A DNA stretch of 64,000 bases from DASXHY01 sp035552155 (GTDB taxonomy: Bacteria; Verrucomicrobiota; Verrucomicrobiia; Limisphaerales; DASXHY01). The stretch lies in contig DASZLX010000050.1 of the NCBI GenBank assembly GCA_035552155.1, positions 1 through 64,000 on the forward strand, in the 5' to 3' direction. Position numbers and translations under genes: made by a program. Below are positions 16,883-24,028 of this stretch, in pieces. Within the stretch, counting starts at the first letter, position 1. Each line of letters begins with the position of its first letter. Under the pieces are notes generated by a model that was not told the DNA's origin, searched no databases, and worked only from the letters and a program-made list of their open reading frames with translations.

Positions 16883-17434
16883 ATCAGGCCCTGGAAAAAA
16901 ATTGGTTCGCGGCCGTTGGGTGATTTTCGGATTTTCACCGTTCGCGCCGACAAAAAGATTTCTCCTTTGACCCAAAAGGAGCATGAGTTTTACGTCATCG
17001 ATTCGGTCAATTGGGTGAATGTAATCGCGGTGACGCCGGAGCGACAGTTGGTGATGGTGGAGCAATATCGCCACGGTTCGAATACCGTGGAACTGGAAAT
17101 TCCCGGAGGCATGATGGACGCGAAGGATGCCTCGCCGGAATTCTGCGGCCAGCGGGAATTGCGCGAGGAGACGGGCTACGAAGGAACCAACGCGCGCTTG
17201 ATTGGAGACGTGTGGGCAAACCCGGCGATCATGAGCAACAAGTGCTACACCGTGCTGGTCGAGAATTGCCGATGCGTGCATCCGCTCGAGTGGGATCATG
17301 CGGAGGAATTGATTACCGAACTAGTGCCCCTGGCGGAATTGCCGGGCTTGGTGGCGTCCGGGAAAATCCGGCATCCGCTAGTGGTGGTAGCGCTATATCA
17401 TTTCGAGCTGTTGCAGCGCGGGTTGAAGGCCTAG
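16880..17434 (+). CDS. NUDIX hydrolase, ADP-sugar pyrophosphatase-like
   Basis: 184 residues. The NUDIX region reads GGMMDAKD...RELREETGY: the second half (REL-EETGY, metal and diphosphate chemistry) is intact, while the spacing between the leading Gly and the Glu of the canonical GX5E differs by a residue and the Glu is not in its usual place. The preceding VEQYRHGSNTVELEIPGGM matches ADP-ribose and nucleoside-diphosphosugar pyrophosphatases, which remove toxic ADP-ribose or recycle sugar nucleotides. Cytosolic. The ATG overlaps a dispersed repeat arm. Confidence 0.85.
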   Translation: MIRPWKKIGSRPLGDFRIFTVRADKKISPLTQKEHEFYVIDSVNWVNVIAVTPERQLVMVEQYRHGSNTVELEIPGGMMDAKDASPEFCGQRELREETGYEGTNARLIGDVWANPAIMSNKCYTVLVENCRCVHPLEWDHAEELITELVPLAELPGLVASGKIRHPLVVVALYHFELLQRGLKA

Positions 17435-17521
17435 AGGGAAGGTTGTTGAGACACCGCACCAGTCCGGTTCAAATCGTGAGTCTCGCCGTTTCGTTGAATC
17501 GCACTCCGGAAGGCACCCCAA

Positions 17522-17550
17522 TTGACAACCAGGGCGCGGATGGATATATA
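17522..17550 (+). promoter_or_regulatory. Sigma70-type promoter, likely leaderless
   Basis: TTGACA (17522-17527), 17-base spacer, TATATA (17545-17550). This is a near-consensus housekeeping promoter, and the predicted transcription start falls on or within a base or two of the ATG at 17558. Confidence 0.75.
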
Positions 17551-17557
17551 GCGGCAC

Positions 17558-17941
17558 ATGAAACTTACAAATCGATCCTTATACTTACAAATTACGGCGT
17601 TGGCTGTAGCGCTATCTTTCGGGCTGAGTGCCCGCGCGGAAACACCGCGGGAAGAAGTGGCGCATGCCTACGTCCTGCTGAAACTGGCGAAAAGCGATTA
17701 TCACGGGCACAAAGGCGAGGCTATCAAGCAGTTGGAAGCCGCGGGCCACGACCTGGGCCTGGACCTGCATGGCCACGAAACCGAACACGAGCGGCAGCTC
17801 AAGTCAGACGAACTGGTTTCTCAGGCCGGAAGCATGGTTCGCGAGGCCCGCAACAAGCTCGAAGCCCGGGACCGCGATCGCGCGGCGGAACATCTCGACA
17901 AAGCGATTCGGGAAATTGACGCGGCCTTGAAGGCCCGATAA
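17558..17941 (+). CDS. Secreted small helical protein, 127 aa
   Basis: A signal peptide (LQITALAVALSFGLSARA) precedes a mature part that is all-helical and His/Lys/Asp-rich: EEVAHAYVLLKLAKSDYHGH, KGEAIKQLEAAGHDLGL, then HETEHERQ and a final repeat RDRDRAAEHLDKAIREIDAAL. The two halves look like helical hairpins resembling TPR-like or DUF-type periplasmic proteins. No known family is certain. A near-consensus promoter sits directly upstream and an intrinsic terminator follows, so it is a single-gene unit, probably well expressed. Confidence 0.72.
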   Translation: MKLTNRSLYLQITALAVALSFGLSARAETPREEVAHAYVLLKLAKSDYHGHKGEAIKQLEAAGHDLGLDLHGHETEHERQLKSDELVSQAGSMVREARNKLEARDRDRAAEHLDKAIREIDAALKAR

Positions 17942-17957
17942 GAGAGTGCTGATTTGC

Positions 17958-18014
17958 ACCGCGTGTGCCGGGCAATCCTTCAGGATTTTCCCTGGCGCAC
18001 GCGGTCTTTTTTTT
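17958..18014 (+). terminator. Terminator overlapping the convergent gene's 3' end
   Basis: ACCGCGTGTGCC and GGCGCACGCGGT pair over 12 bp with one G-U, followed by C and eight T. The 3' arm and T-run lie inside the last codons of the opposite-strand gene at 17980-18261. Confidence 0.82.
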
Positions 18015-18261
18015 CCTCCAGCTCGGTCTGCAATTTTTTCCGGTCGTCGCTGAGCTGGCGTTGGGCCGCTTCCATTTTTTCGGCATCACCGGCTTGCGCA
18101 GCCTGCTCGATATCACCTTTCAGCGCGATTTCGCGTTCGGCGATTTTGGCCGCATACCTGGAATCCAATTCGGCGAGTTGTTTTTTCTGCCCGGCGGTCA
18201 GTTTGACGGCCGGCGAAGTTTTATTCAACCGCTCCATGGCGAGTTCGTAAGCGCTTTTCAT
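17980..18261 (-). CDS. Coiled-coil hypothetical protein, 93 aa
   Basis: MKSAYELAMERLNKTSPAVK, then LTAGQKKQLAELDSRYAAKI...QAGDAEKMEAAQRQL...KLQTELEEKKDRVRQGKS. It is charged and helical throughout, with heptad-like spacing and no signal or membrane segment. The LTxxQ-like LTAGQKKQLAELD hints at relationship with the helical stress proteins in this window, but it is cytosolic as read. It is followed by a TPR gene on the same strand upstream (42 bases), with which it may be cotranscribed. Function unknown. Confidence 0.65.
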   Translation of the reverse strand: MKSAYELAMERLNKTSPAVKLTAGQKKQLAELDSRYAAKIAEREIALKGDIEQAAQAGDAEKMEAAQRQLSDDRKKLQTELEEKKDRVRQGKS

Positions 18262-18302
18262 AAATCAGTTTTAAGGTGGGTAGCGGTGCTCACCGAGCGA
18301 CG

Positions 18303-18737
18303 CTACCCCTTTTTTTTCCACGGCATATCGGGAAATTTCTCCGGCGGCTTGGCTTGCTGAGGCGGCTGCTTCGCCATTTCGAGATCGGGATCCACTTTTG
18401 CGGCTTCACCGGGTTTGGTTTTGTCCGATTTCCACGAGGAAATCCGCGCCTGCATGCCGTGATGTTCGGCCACGCTTTTGTCGCCGGCTTTCATGTAAAA
18501 GAGCGACAGATTGGTGTGGACGAGTTGCTCGTCAGGTTTCAATTTTTCCGCCTTGTGGCCCTCCGCAATCGCCGTGGCGTAGTCGCCTCGGCGATAGTAA
18601 GCCATTCCCAACGAAAGTTGCGCGTCAAAATATTGCGGGTCTTCCGCGAGGATGGCCTTCAACTTTTCGATGGCGCGGTCGTATTCGGCCGTGCTGAAAT
18701 CAAACATGGCATCGTCGTATTGTTCCTGGAGGGTCAT
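18303..18737 (-). CDS. TPR-repeat protein, 144 aa
   Basis: From MTLQEQYDDAMFDFSTAEYD the protein has three tetratricopeptide repeats: YDRAIEKLKAILAEDPQYFD, AQLSLGMAYYRRGDYATAIA and VHTNLSLFYMKAGDKSVAEH. The C-terminal ~45 residues are Pro/Lys-rich (PPQQAKPPEKFPDMPWKKKG). TPRs mediate protein contacts; the partner is unknown. The open frame extends 43 codons upstream, but that part overlaps a palindromic repeat and lacks TPR character, so the internal Met is chosen. It is cytosolic and upstream of the coiled-coil gene in the same direction. Confidence 0.8.
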   Translation of the reverse strand: MTLQEQYDDAMFDFSTAEYDRAIEKLKAILAEDPQYFDAQLSLGMAYYRRGDYATAIAEGHKAEKLKPDEQLVHTNLSLFYMKAGDKSVAEHHGMQARISSWKSDKTKPGEAAKVDPDLEMAKQPPQQAKPPEKFPDMPWKKKG

Positions 18738-18805
18738 TCGGCAGGAGCAACGTAAACCACACGGTGTGGATGAAGCAAGTGTCGCCGGAGCGTATCGCGC
18801 GCTCC

Positions 18806-18880
18806 GGGTTGCGTGTTGCGTATTCCGTGACGTATGCTTATACCCGCGAGCGTCTTCACGAATCACGGAATACGCACCAC
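18806..18880. repeat. Inverted CGTATTCCGTGA-word repeat
   Basis: GCGTATTCCGTGA and TCACGGAATACGC are perfect complements around about 35 bases of spacer; the right arm ends a few bases before the HAD gene ATG at 18888. A word relative (GATGCGTGAAACGTGAATCG) occurs at 11226-11245. Confidence 0.72.
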
Positions 18881-18887
18881 GGATAAA

Positions 18888-19691
18888 ATGCCAATTAAAC
18901 TGATTTCAACGGATTTTGACGGGACCATTTTTGCGGAATTCGAGAACCCTCCCATTCCGGAGAAGCTCCAGCAGATCATCGCCGAACAACAATCGCGCGG
19001 GGTGAAATGGGTCATCAATACCGGACGCGAGATGGCGAGCCTGATGGAATCGCTGGGGCGCGCGAAGGTTTCAATCGAACCGGATTATCTGGTGTTGGTG
19101 GAGCGGGAAATTCACAGCCACGATGGTGTACGTTATGTCGGGCTTGAGGAATGGAACGCCCAATGCACGCGGTCGCACGAGGTGCTATTCACCCGCATCC
19201 TGCCCGATTTGCCACGTCTGATGGAATGGATCAATGCGCGCTTTCACGCGACGGTTTATGAGGACCCGTATTCGCCTTTTTGCCTCATTGCGGGCAACAA
19301 AGCGGATGCGGAGGAAATTCATGGATACCTGGAGGATTATTGCCGTGAGGTTCCCAACTTGACAGTGGTGCGTAATGACGTTTACGCCCGGTTCAGCCAT
19401 GCGGCGTACAATAAAGGCGCTGCGCTGGCTGAATTGATGCGTCGCCTGCGCATCCAGCCGGAGGAGGTTTTCGCCGCGGGGGATCATTGGAACGATCTGC
19501 CAATGCTCTCGCGCGAGTTCGCTCATTGGTTGGCGACGCCGGCCAACGGCATTGACGCGGTCAAGGCGAAGGTCCGCGCCGAAAATGGATTTGTCAGCGA
19601 ACTGCCGCACGGTTACGGCGTGGCCGAGGCGCTGACCAAATGCCTGAACGGTCATCCATGGGGCGCTGATAGTGACGGCAGCGGAAATTAG
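18888..19691 (+). CDS. HAD-superfamily IIB (Cof-like) phosphatase
   Basis: 267 residues. Motif I is STDFDGTIF (Asp nucleophile and general acid), motif II falls in INTGRE, motif III Lys is in YNKGAALAEL, and motif IV is AAGDHWNDLPML. The ~90-residue cap between motifs II and III is the alpha/beta type of Cof-like hydrolases, which dephosphorylate sugar phosphates, FMN or related small molecules. The precise substrate is not evident. The ATG lies just past a palindromic repeat; the frame open upstream is inside that repeat and is not used. Confidence 0.88.
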   Translation: MPIKLISTDFDGTIFAEFENPPIPEKLQQIIAEQQSRGVKWVINTGREMASLMESLGRAKVSIEPDYLVLVEREIHSHDGVRYVGLEEWNAQCTRSHEVLFTRILPDLPRLMEWINARFHATVYEDPYSPFCLIAGNKADAEEIHGYLEDYCREVPNLTVVRNDVYARFSHAAYNKGAALAELMRRLRIQPEEVFAAGDHWNDLPMLSREFAHWLATPANGIDAVKAKVRAENGFVSELPHGYGVAEALTKCLNGHPWGADSDGSGN

Positions 19692-19735
19692 GCAGTCTAA
19701 TTGCGTTGATTTGTTTTGTCGACGGGGAGCTCAAA

Positions 19736-19815
19736 ATATGTGTAACATGCTAATAATCAATTAGATATAATTTCGATTAGAAATTGACACGTTTGCTACT
19801 AATGTTAGTGTGTCA
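19736..19815 (+). promoter_or_regulatory. AT-rich candidate promoter region before the oxidoreductase genes
   Basis: A strikingly AT-rich stretch in a GC-rich region. It contains an exact TATAAT (19766-19771) and, separately, TTGACA (19784-19789). The two do not pair at 17 bases, so more than one start site or an activator-dependent promoter is possible. It drives the two-gene operon starting at 19898. Confidence 0.45.
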
Positions 19816-19897
19816 AGGCAACGGTGTTTTTGCCGATACATCCTCACCGGCATTTGCCCTATTGCAGAAATTTTAAATTGATTATCAGGCACCTTTC

Positions 19898-21733
19898 ATG
19901 AGCGATTCAACCATGGCGGCTCCGTCTACGGGCGGCACTCCCAAAATCTCTAAAATATCCGAGGCGGTCATTCGCATCGCGGGTAATTCACAGGACGGTA
20001 TTCAGGCAATCGGCGGTTTTCTGGCGCGACTGGCGGGGCGCAGCGAGCAGGAAGTCATGACTTTCATGACTATTCCGGCGACGATTTCCGGCGGTCCATC
20101 GATCTTTCAAGTCCGCATCGGCTCGGGCGAAGTCCTGAGTGCGGGCGATGAAGCGGATGTTCTGCTGGCGTTTTACCAGCACTCTTATGAGGGCCATATT
20201 TCCTCGCTGAAAAAGAACGGCATCGTGCTTTACGATTCGGACCATGTGGAACCGAAGCCGGAGTGGAAGGATTCCTATCATCATGTGGGAATTCCGATTT
20301 CGACCCTGACGGTCGAAGCTATCGGCGGCACAGCGAAGGACAAGGGTAAGAACATTTTCACTCTCGGCCTGGTCGCACGCATGTTCGACCTGAACGTGCC
20401 GAAGCTGGAGCGGCTGATTAACGAACGCTTCGGCGGCAAGGACGAGAGCATTGCGAAAAACGCGCTCATGGCTTTTCATGCGGGCTATAGCTACACACTC
20501 GGCAGCATCATTGATTTGTTCCGTTTCGTGGACAGCGAAAAGCGGGATCGCCACCAAGTGGTGTTGAATGGCAATGAAGCGATGGCCTACGGGTTGATTG
20601 CGGCGGGCGTGCGATTCGGCGCCGGTTATCCCATCACACCGTGGTCGGACATCATGGAAGCACTTCGGCGGGAGTTGCCGAAATACGGTGGCATCTTCAT
20701 GCAAACGGAGGATGAAATTGCGGCGATCTCGATGGCCATTGGCGCGAGTTACGCCGGGCGCGTGGCGGTGACCGGGTCGAGCGGACCGGGTATTGCGCTG
20801 AAATCTGAAGCGGCCGGTTGGGCCGGGATGGCCGAAGTGCCGCTCGTAGTCATCGACATTCAACGCGGCGGACCTTCCACCGGGATGCCGACGAGCGTGG
20901 AACAGTCGGACTTGAACATCGCCTGCTACGGCAGCCATGGCGATTCCCCCCGCGTGGTGCTGGCCCCGGCGAACGTCGAGGATTGTTTCTACACCGCCAT
21001 CGAAGCGGTAAACATTGCACGCCGATACAATGTGCCAGTTTATATTTTGAGCGATCAGGCGATCGCGACGCGTATCGAAGCGTTCCCGGAACCCGATTTG
21101 GAGAAAGTTTGCCAGGATATCACGCCGGACCTTTCGCCGGTGGCGGATTACAAGCCTTACGATTTGTCGACGCCGGACGGCACCGTGAAGCGAGTGGTGC
21201 CCGGCACGCGCATTCTGAGCGGCAAATATCCGGTTGCGACGGGATTGGAGCACGATGAATTGGGGCACCCGAGCGGCTCGCCGAAGATACACATGCAAAT
21301 GAGCGCCAAACGCCGCAGGAAGATTCAGGCGCTGGGAGCCACGTTGCCGGTACCGAAGATTCACGGTCCGAGCGAGGGGAACGTGCTGCTGGTCGGCTGG
21401 GGTTCGACGGAAGGCCCGATTCGCGAATCCGTGGACCGCGCCCGCGCCGCCGGCGACAGTGTGTCCTCGATTCATCTGCGGCACATCAGCCCGTTGCCGA
21501 ACGGTTTGGAAAACATTTTCTCGGGCTTTCACCACGTGTTCGTCGTCGAAATGAATGACGAAGGAATTTACGGCTACGGCCAGCTCGGCGGGATCCTGCG
21601 GGCGCGCTACGGCAACCCGAGCATTCGCGGCATCAACAAGACCGACGGCTTGACGTGGAAGGTGAAGGAAATCCTGGCCGCGGTAACCGCGAAACTTGCC
21701 GAGAAAACCGAGTCGAATGGCAATGGGAAGTAA
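19898..21733 (+). CDS. korA: 2-oxoacid:ferredoxin oxidoreductase, fused gamma-alpha subunit
   Basis: 611 residues. An N-terminal gamma domain (about residues 20-190, GGFLARLAGRSEQEVMTFMT, FQVRIGSGEVLSAGDEADVL) is followed by the alpha domain (FGAGYPITPWSDIMEAL, TEDEIAAISMAIGASYAG, TGSSGPGIALKSEAAG), the pyrimidine/CoA-side parts of pyruvate or 2-oxoglutarate:ferredoxin oxidoreductases. It should decarboxylate a 2-oxoacid, reduce ferredoxin and form an acyl-CoA, with the beta subunit next door. Which 2-oxoacid is used is not decided by sequence alone; KorAB-type two-subunit forms are often 2-oxoglutarate-specific. Symbol tentative. Confidence 0.9.
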   Translation: MSDSTMAAPSTGGTPKISKISEAVIRIAGNSQDGIQAIGGFLARLAGRSEQEVMTFMTIPATISGGPSIFQVRIGSGEVLSAGDEADVLLAFYQHSYEGHISSLKKNGIVLYDSDHVEPKPEWKDSYHHVGIPISTLTVEAIGGTAKDKGKNIFTLGLVARMFDLNVPKLERLINERFGGKDESIAKNALMAFHAGYSYTLGSIIDLFRFVDSEKRDRHQVVLNGNEAMAYGLIAAGVRFGAGYPITPWSDIMEALRRELPKYGGIFMQTEDEIAAISMAIGASYAGRVAVTGSSGPGIALKSEAAGWAGMAEVPLVVIDIQRGGPSTGMPTSVEQSDLNIACYGSHGDSPRVVLAPANVEDCFYTAIEAVNIARRYNVPVYILSDQAIATRIEAFPEPDLEKVCQDITPDLSPVADYKPYDLSTPDGTVKRVVPGTRILSGKYPVATGLEHDELGHPSGSPKIHMQMSAKRRRKIQALGATLPVPKIHGPSEGNVLLVGWGSTEGPIRESVDRARAAGDSVSSIHLRHISPLPNGLENIFSGFHHVFVVEMNDEGIYGYGQLGGILRARYGNPSIRGINKTDGLTWKVKEILAAVTAKLAEKTESNGNGK

Positions 21734-21765
21734 GGGCGTCAACATTCAAAGAAAATTTTACAAAG

Positions 21766-22719
21766 ATGAGCGACACAAAAATTGAAATTCCCAACCGCGC
21801 CGCCGGAAATATTCTTTCCGTGAACGCGCCCACACTGCCCAGTGAAGAACGCAAGGGCCTGACCAAAAAGGAAATCGCGGCGGACCACCCAACCTGGTGC
21901 CCCGGCTGCGGCGATTTTTCGGTGCTGGCGCTGTATTTCAAATTGATTGAAAAGCGCAAGCTCTGGCACGAGAAAATCGCCACAGTGGCGGGCATCGGCT
22001 GTTCGAGCCGGTTCCCCTATTTCGTGCAGGCCAACGGCGTGCATTTCATCCACGGCCGGGCGCTGGCATTTGCCAGCGGCATTTCGCTTTCGCGACCGGA
22101 CCTGCATTTGTTCGTGTTCGGCGGGGACGGCGACGCGTTTTCGATTGGCGGCAACCATTTCAACCATACCGCGCGCAAGAACATCAAGATGTCCTACGTG
22201 GTCATGGACAACTGGGTGTACGGTTTGACGAAGAAACAGACTTCGCCGACCTCGCCGCTCGGTTTCAAGAGCAAAACGGATACGTGGGGCGCGGTGGATT
22301 ATCCGATCAACCCGATGAAACAGGCGATTGCCGCGGGTGCGACGTTCGTGGCGCGGACTTCGGCGGCGAACCCCAATCACGTGCTGCAAATGATGGAAGC
22401 AGCCATGGATCACGACGGATTCAGCTTCATCGAATGCCTGAGCGAATGTGTGGAGTTTTATGATGGCGCCTTTGACGCCGCCAACCCGCGCAAGGGCGGC
22501 GTCTTCAACGAAGTCCCGAAGGATCATAATGTCACGGACGAACTGGCTGCCTACAAGCTCGCCAATGAACCGTTTCCGGGCTATTTCGGCGTCTTCTATA
22601 AAAACGCGAAACCGACGAAGAACGCGAAGGAAGCGAACATCATCAAAACCTCGCAGGAAAAGGTGAAGGGAATGAAGGATTGGGAAATCCTGCAGAAGAG
22701 CTTTGAGAAGCTGAAATAG
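21766..22719 (+). CDS. korB: 2-oxoacid:ferredoxin oxidoreductase, beta subunit
   Basis: 317 residues. CPGCGDFSVLALYFK and GIGCSSRFPYFVQANGVHFI hold the cysteines for a [4Fe-4S] cluster, and GGDGDAFSIGGNHFNHTARKN carries the TPP/magnesium-binding GDG...N motif. It starts 32 bases after the alpha-gamma subunit with the same orientation, so the pair is an operon and forms the complete enzyme. The start at MSDTKIEIPN is preferred; the frame open upstream overlaps the first gene. The C-terminal ~60 residues (NVTDELAAYKLANEPFPGYF) match the family's usual end. Confidence 0.92.
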   Translation: MSDTKIEIPNRAAGNILSVNAPTLPSEERKGLTKKEIAADHPTWCPGCGDFSVLALYFKLIEKRKLWHEKIATVAGIGCSSRFPYFVQANGVHFIHGRALAFASGISLSRPDLHLFVFGGDGDAFSIGGNHFNHTARKNIKMSYVVMDNWVYGLTKKQTSPTSPLGFKSKTDTWGAVDYPINPMKQAIAAGATFVARTSAANPNHVLQMMEAAMDHDGFSFIECLSECVEFYDGAFDAANPRKGGVFNEVPKDHNVTDELAAYKLANEPFPGYFGVFYKNAKPTKNAKEANIIKTSQEKVKGMKDWEILQKSFEKLK

Positions 22720-22730
22720 TTCGCATTTCC

Positions 22731-22866
22731 GATTTGCGATATACGATTTACGAGCCTGTGGAGAAATCCCGGGCTCGTAATTTTTGTGGCGTGATCTTCC
22801 GGGAGCGCCGGCGTCCCGCCGGTCAGTCGCAAATTTTCTAGTGGCGCGTAAATCGTAAATCGTGAA
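22731..22866. repeat. Composite TTTACGA-word and GGCGTCCCGCC repeats
   Basis: A left arm TTTGCGATATACGATTTACG and right arm CGTAAATCGTAAATCGTG bracket about 85 bases that contain a second short palindrome (GCCGGCGTCCCGCCGG, 22810-22825). The right arm ends 13 bases before the ATG of the FmdB-like gene. Structure suggests nesting of two repeat families. Confidence 0.72.
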
Positions 22867-22878
22867 TGGTGAATCAGA

Positions 22879-23376
22879 ATGCCGATTTATGAATTTGCCT
22901 GTCCGAAATGCCGGAAGATTTTCAGCTTCCTTTCGAAACGCATGAATCCGGACCGGCTGCCGGTTTGCCCGAAGTGCGGGAATAAAAAGCTGGAGAAACA
23001 GTTGAGCCGTTTCGCAATGACGCGCGGCCTCGCCGAAGCCGCAAGCCCGGATGACGCCGGCGATGGCGGGCCAATGCCGAACATGAGTGATCCCCGTGTG
23101 GCCCGGGCCATGGCGGAAATGGAGCGCGATATGGCGCACATGGACGAAAATAACCCGAAGCACATGGCTCAAATGATGCGCAAAATGAAAGACCTTCTCC
23201 CTGCCGGCACGATGCCTAAGGAATTGGACATCGCCATCAAGCGGTTGGAGGCGGGCGAAGACCCGGAAAAAATCGAGGAAGACATGGGAGATGTGCTCGG
23301 TGATTTGATGGGCGGGGAGGGAGCGAGTGGCGGCGGTGGCGGATACACGAAAGATTCGGGGCTGTACGACTATTAA
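22879..23376 (+). CDS. FmdB-like zinc-ribbon regulatory protein, long form
   Basis: 165 residues. The N-terminus MPIYEFACPKC...LPVCPKCGNKKLEKQLSRF is the CxxC...CxxC zinc ribbon of the FmdB/putative regulatory family. Beyond it lies a ~110-residue acidic, Met-rich tail (DMAHMDENNPKHMAQMMRKM) with many Asp/Glu, ending in Gly-rich GGEGASGGGGGYTKD. FmdB-type proteins are small and of unknown molecular role. A shorter member is at 45082; the long Met-rich tail distinguishes this one. No membrane segment. Confidence 0.82.
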   Translation: MPIYEFACPKCRKIFSFLSKRMNPDRLPVCPKCGNKKLEKQLSRFAMTRGLAEAASPDDAGDGGPMPNMSDPRVARAMAEMERDMAHMDENNPKHMAQMMRKMKDLLPAGTMPKELDIAIKRLEAGEDPEKIEEDMGDVLGDLMGGEGASGGGGGYTKDSGLYDY

Positions 23377-23519
23377 AAGTTCCAAACGCCAAATTCCAAG
23401 TTCCAGGGAAATTCCAATATTCAAACACCAACCGGCGCGTTGAAATGCGCTTATGGAGATTTTCAGCTATGCGATTTGAGATTTCTCTGGAGTTTGGAAC
23501 TTGAAACTTGGAACTTTCT
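23377..23519. repeat. Inverted TTCCAAGTTCC-word repeat
   Basis: AGTTCCAAACGCCAAATTCC / AAGTTCCAGGGAAATTCC on the left and GAGTTTGGAACTTGAAACTT / GGAACTTTC on the right are inverted relatives around a ~50-base core. The right arm ends five bases before the GTG of the next gene and itself supplies an in-frame TTG that could be mistaken for a start. Confidence 0.72.
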
Positions 23520-23522
23520 GCC

Positions 23523-23984
23523 GTGGCTCACATTCACGAAAAAATTGATTTCACGGTCGCGATCTTCGTTGTTCATGAACGAAAAATTCTGCTCATTCAT
23601 CATCGGAAACTGAACGCATGGCTGCCGCTGGGCGGGCATATCGAGTTGGATGAAGATCCGGAGCAGGCGGCATTGCGCGAAGCGAAGGAGGAAAGCGGGT
23701 TGGACGTGACGCTGCTGGGAGAACGCCCCCCGACCACCGGACCGGGAACGCGCGCGTTGATTGCACCGCGGTTCCTGGACATTCATCGCATCTCGGACAC
23801 GCACGAGCACATCGGATTGATTTATTGGGCGCGGCCGAAACATTCGGCGGCCGTCCAATGCGCAACGGAGGAGCATCACGACATCCGCTGGTGTTCGGCG
23901 GAGGATTTGGACAGACTGCAGCCGCCAATGTCCGAGGCGGTGAAGTGGTATTGCCGCAAGGCGATTGAGGAAGTCCCGAGTTGA
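23523..23984 (+). CDS. NUDIX hydrolase
   Basis: About 153 residues from GTG at 23523: IDFTVAIFVVHERKILLIHH, then the NUDIX box GGHIELDEDPEQAALREAKEESGL (positions G-x5-E-x7-RE-x2-EE-x-G all filled). The family cleaves nucleoside diphosphates linked to another moiety; an HRKLNAWLPLGGHIEL lead-in is typical of 8-oxo-dGTP/nucleotide-type or broad-range enzymes, so the substrate is open. A TTG 15 bases upstream lies in the dispersed repeat and is rejected as start. Cytosolic. Confidence 0.88.
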   Translation: MAHIHEKIDFTVAIFVVHERKILLIHHRKLNAWLPLGGHIELDEDPEQAALREAKEESGLDVTLLGERPPTTGPGTRALIAPRFLDIHRISDTHEHIGLIYWARPKHSAAVQCATEEHHDIRWCSAEDLDRLQPPMSEAVKWYCRKAIEEVPS

Positions 23985-24028
23985 GGAGTTGGGCGGAAGG
24001 TGGTCTCAACCCACGTCGAGTCTAATCC

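Noticed and set aside
17461..17490. A GGTTCAAATC stretch resembling a tRNA T-arm
   Set aside because: No acceptor stem, D-arm or anticodon arm can be fitted around it; no tRNA seen in the window.
19988..21745. A 585-codon minus-strand frame over korA
   Set aside because: Antisense shadow; the sense product has full family motifs.
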